Part shown: positions 61,719 to 64,000 of the stretch, in pieces
Layout of the letters: each line of letters begins with the position of its first letter
How positions within the stretch are numbered: position 1 is the stretch's first letter
DNA from: Terrimesophilobacter sp038243605
GTDB lineage: Bacteria > Actinomycetota > Actinomycetes > Actinomycetales > Microbacteriaceae
Direction of reading: 5' to 3'
Assembly: GCA_038243605.1 (NCBI GenBank)
Contig: JBBSQX010000012.1
Coordinates: forward strand, 1-64,000
Length of the DNA stretch: 64,000 bases
Notes under the pieces: generated by a model
The model's database searches: none
Seen by the model: only the letters and a program-made list of their open reading frames with translations
What the model was told of the DNA's origin: nothing
Made by a program: the position numbers and the translations under genes

Positions 61719-62894
61719 TTAAGCCTTCGGCCCTGCCGGCACCAGTCCGAGGTCAACGAGACTCATCGCCGTGTCGACGAGTAGCTCCCCGTTTTGCCTC
61801 GGCGACCAACCGAGAAGAGTTTTTGCTTTGGTGTTGGAGACCTCGCGATGGTCGTCGAGTCGGCTAGAGAACTCGCGTAGAGCTGGAACGACGACAGCAC
61901 CTGCGCGCACCAACCAGTTGGGGATCGTGAGCTTGGGAACTTTGCGCGCGATGGGGCCAAGGAGTTCGCGCAGAGTCGTGGCCATCTGGGCGATCGTGAG
62001 CAGATCATCCGACACCGCCAGGAATCGCTCACCGTTCGCGGCAGGGTTCGTCATCGCGAGCACGTGCAGGTCGGCGACGTCGCGAACATCCACGATGCCG
62101 AATGACAGGTGCGGCAGGGCAGGGAGGCCACCCTTGAGAATTCTCGCAATGAGAGAAATGGATGTCGACAAATCCGTGCCGAGGGCCGGACCCAAGATGA
62201 TGACAGGGTTCACGACCGCAAGCTCGAGGTTGCCGCCTTCGCGCTTGGCTCCCGCCGGCTGGGCGCCGTCAGACTGGGTGCCCACAGGCCCAGTACCCAT
62301 ACCCTCGGCACCATCCGACTCAGCATCTTGGCTTTCGATGAATGACCACGCTGCGTGCTCGGCGATAGTCTTCGACTTCACGTACGCGCTCACCTTCGCG
62401 GCCGGGTCTGTCCAGTCGGCTTCCGTGTACGGACGCGTGAGCACCTTCGTGCCGTAACCGATCGCGGCGAAGGAGGAGGTGAGCACGACCCGTTTCACGC
62501 CTGCATCCCGTGCAGCACGCAGCACCCGCAGGGCCCCGTCACGCGCGGGAACGATGAGCTCGTTTTCGTCCTTCGGCTCGCGGCCAGGGAACGGGGAGGC
62601 AACGTGCAGCACGTACGTGCAGTCGGCGACGGCATCCGCCCATCCGTCGTCAGACTCAAGGTCTGCGGTCACGAACTCGATACGATCCGCCGCACGGAGG
62701 TTAGCGTCGCCAGCGTCGGCACCAGCCAGCTCTTCACCAATGCCGCCTCGAGCGAGCATCGCGCGAACGCCGGGCTCACGCTCGAGCGAGCGCACTGTCG
62801 TTCGCACCCGGTAGCCGGCATTCAGCAGCGCAATGATGCAGTGCACCCCCACAAAGCCGCTGCCGCCGGTCACCAAAACTCGTTCGTTGCTCAT
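61719..62894 (-). CDS. NAD-dependent epimerase/dehydratase (DFR-like SDR)
   Basis: A 391-residue SDR of the dihydroflavonol-reductase-like group. VLVTGGSGFVGVHC binds NADP. VLHVASPFPG, VVLTSSFAAIGYGT and the YVKSKTIAE segment (Tyr and Lys) are conserved. Between AWSFIES and LELAVVNP lies an insertion of about 35 Gly/Ala/Glu-rich residues not seen in the family. It lies upstream of sdaA in the same direction but with the riboswitch between. Substrate unknown. Confidence 0.83.
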   Translation of the reverse strand: MSNERVLVTGGSGFVGVHCIIALLNAGYRVRTTVRSLEREPGVRAMLARGGIGEELAGADAGDANLRAADRIEFVTADLESDDGWADAVADCTYVLHVASPFPGREPKDENELIVPARDGALRVLRAARDAGVKRVVLTSSFAAIGYGTKVLTRPYTEADWTDPAAKVSAYVKSKTIAEHAAWSFIESQDAESDGAEGMGTGPVGTQSDGAQPAGAKREGGNLELAVVNPVIILGPALGTDLSTSISLIARILKGGLPALPHLSFGIVDVRDVADLHVLAMTNPAANGERFLAVSDDLLTIAQMATTLRELLGPIARKVPKLTIPNWLVRAGAVVVPALREFSSRLDDHREVSNTKAKTLLGWSPRQNGELLVDTAMSLVDLGLVPAGPKA

Positions 62895-62947
62895 GTCACG
62901 CCTTCACTCGTTGCGCTGTTTTTCTGTTGCCAGTTATTCGGGGCAAA

Positions 62948-63487
62948 CTACTCACCGGTTTGGCCATCCACGAATTCGCGCAGCATGTCGGCGTGACCGT
63001 TGTGTCGAGCGTATTCCTCGATCATGTGCACGAGGACCCAGCGCAGCGTTGGCCTACTGCCATCTTTGTGCGGGGCGGCCAGCGGGTGATCAAGGCCCTT
63101 GCCCACCATGATCTGGGCAGTAGTGCCTCGCGATCGAGTGACGCACTCGTTCCAGAGCGCATGCAGCTCCGCGGGCGAATCCTTGTCGGCGGAGTTCCAC
63201 TCCCAATCGCCGTCGGCATCCCAATCTGCATCAGCCCAATACGCGGCGGGCGGGTTGCCGAGCAGCCGCTCGCTAAACCAGCTGTCCTCCACGAGCGCCA
63301 TATGCTTCACGAGGCCACCCAGGGTCATCGTCGAAGGCCCCAGCGTTGCGCGCAAACCCTCCGCACTGACCCCCGAAGTTTTCCATTCGAGCGTCGAGCG
63401 CTGAAAGTCCAGAAACCCCAGGAGCGTGTCTACTTCGTTGCCCGCTTCTGGTGGCTCAGTACGGCCCTGATCATCGATGACTGTCAT
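62948..63487 (-). CDS. DinB-family (DUF664) protein
   Basis: A 179-residue four-helix-bundle protein. TLLGFLDFQRSTLEWKTSG, LGGLVKHMALVEDSWF and WVLVHMIEEYARHNGHADMLRE carry the metal-binding His triad of the DinB/mycothiol transferase-like group. TAAACT at 63496-63501 (minus strand) lies 8 nt before the ATG and there is no ribosome site, so it may be leaderless. Function is probably metal-dependent thiol transfer or unknown. Confidence 0.85.
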   Translation of the reverse strand: MTVIDDQGRTEPPEAGNEVDTLLGFLDFQRSTLEWKTSGVSAEGLRATLGPSTMTLGGLVKHMALVEDSWFSERLLGNPPAAYWADADWDADGDWEWNSADKDSPAELHALWNECVTRSRGTTAQIMVGKGLDHPLAAPHKDGSRPTLRWVLVHMIEEYARHNGHADMLREFVDGQTGE

Positions 63488-63547
63488 GGGAGGCGAGTTT
63501 AGTGACCATGTGAGCATTTCAACAGCACCGTGTGATGGAATCAAGGA

Positions 63548-64000
63548 ATGCAATTTCGCAGTTACGCCGCCATAGGCGACAGTTTCACTGAGGGTATGGG
63601 CGACGAGCTACCGGATGGCACTCCGCGCGGCTGGGCCGACTTGGTCGCCGCCAGCCTCGCGCGTGCGTCGGCAACCGAAAAATCGGAGCCGTTCGGGTAC
63701 GCGAATTTCGCCATCCGTGGCCGTCTTCTGGAGCCCATCGTTCGGGAGCAGTTGGATGTCGCGATCGCGTTGAAGCCAGACCTTCTGAGCCTCAATGGTG
63801 GCGGCAACGACATCATGCGCCCTAAAGTTTCGGTTGAATGGGTGGCCGACATGCTGGCAACGTCAGCTCAGAAGGCGATGGACCAGGGCATCCATGTTCT
63901 GCTGCTGAGCGGCGCGAACCCGACACGACACATCCCCCTCGGCGCACGCATCGAGGTGCGCGGCGAGCAGTTGGCGGTGGCCGTGCGCGAGCGCGTTCCG
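63548..64000 (+). CDS. SGNH/GDSL-family hydrolase (C-terminus beyond window)
   Basis: Open from an ATG at 63548 to the window end (151 codons). YAAIGDSFTEGMGDELPDG is block I with the catalytic Ser. NGGGND at about residue 85 is block III with Asn. The His block lies beyond the window. AAGGA directly precedes the ATG. Such enzymes are esterases or lipases. The family and start are clear; substrate is not. Confidence 0.85.
   Translation, partial: MQFRSYAAIGDSFTEGMGDELPDGTPRGWADLVAASLARASATEKSEPFGYANFAIRGRLLEPIVREQLDVAIALKPDLLSLNGGGNDIMRPKVSVEWVADMLATSAQKAMDQGIHVLLLSGANPTRHIPLGARIEVRGEQLAVAVRERVP

Overview
The window looks like a chromosomal segment of a high-GC actinobacterium. The best guess is a Microbacteriaceae-type organism. 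Supporting signs are GTG starts, many ATGA/GTGA overlaps, apparent leaderless promoters, an acyl-CoA carboxylase epsilon subunit, an LpdA-type quinone reductase and LCP, LppM-like and DUF2207 proteins. From memory, the order LCP / rfbD / purE-purK-GtrA-PH-birA / accD-accE / maf / accA / lpdA / deoD / pmm is a shuffled version of the Mycobacterium tuberculosis Rv3265-Rv3308 neighbourhood, so much of the middle is an old actinobacterial core block.

Region 1 (1-18.7 kb) is a surface-glycan locus, visibly more AT-rich up to about 15.5 kb. A secreted repeat protein, cut by the window edge, is followed by a NeuD/PglD-type acetyltransferase. Then comes a long minus-strand run: ABC polysaccharide exporter (permease and ATPase), GT2 glycosyltransferases, rfbC, rfbA, an acyltransferase-3 protein, an SDR epimerase, further GT2s and a DegT aminotransferase. 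Another GT2 and a CgeB-like transferase lie upstream. rfbB, rfbD and a GT4 are on the plus strand. Together they can make dTDP-L-rhamnose and perhaps a dTDP-4-acetamido-4,6-dideoxyhexose, then assemble and export a decorated glycan. The LCP protein at 18.8-20.2 kb may attach it to the wall.

Region 2 (18.8-45.6 kb) is mainly housekeeping. It holds purE/purK, GtrA, a PH-domain membrane protein and birA. A plus-strand series follows: NCS1 permease, isochorismatase-like hydrolase, ADP-ribosylglycohydrolase-like protein, PfkB kinase, accD, accE. After a non-coding stretch with a strong terminator come a two-component system with an extra membrane partner, a DUF2207 lipoprotein with a polyglycine tail, an RNA methyltransferase, maf, accA, a DUF559-like gene, lpdA, deoD, a phosphohexomutase and an AlaX-like editing protein. 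Three copies of a roughly 108-bp palindromic repeat sit in the three consecutive intergenic gaps from accA to deoD.

Region 3 (45.6-56.1 kb) is catabolic. The minus-strand run acyl-CoA dehydrogenase, 3-hydroxyisobutyryl-CoA hydrolase, 3-hydroxyisobutyrate dehydrogenase, enoyl-CoA hydratase, aldehyde dehydrogenase, CoA transferase, enoyl-CoA hydratase fits valine or branched-chain acyl-CoA breakdown. It diverges from etfB-etfA-cytochrome b across a palindromic operator.

Region 4 (56.1-64 kb) is mixed: a DUF1801-like protein, an LppM-like lipoprotein, an ABC transporter pair, a small Abi-like fragment, sdaA behind a glycine riboswitch and a short leader peptide, an SDR, a DinB-like protein and the start of a GDSL hydrolase. 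All calls are from reading the sequence; no database search was run.
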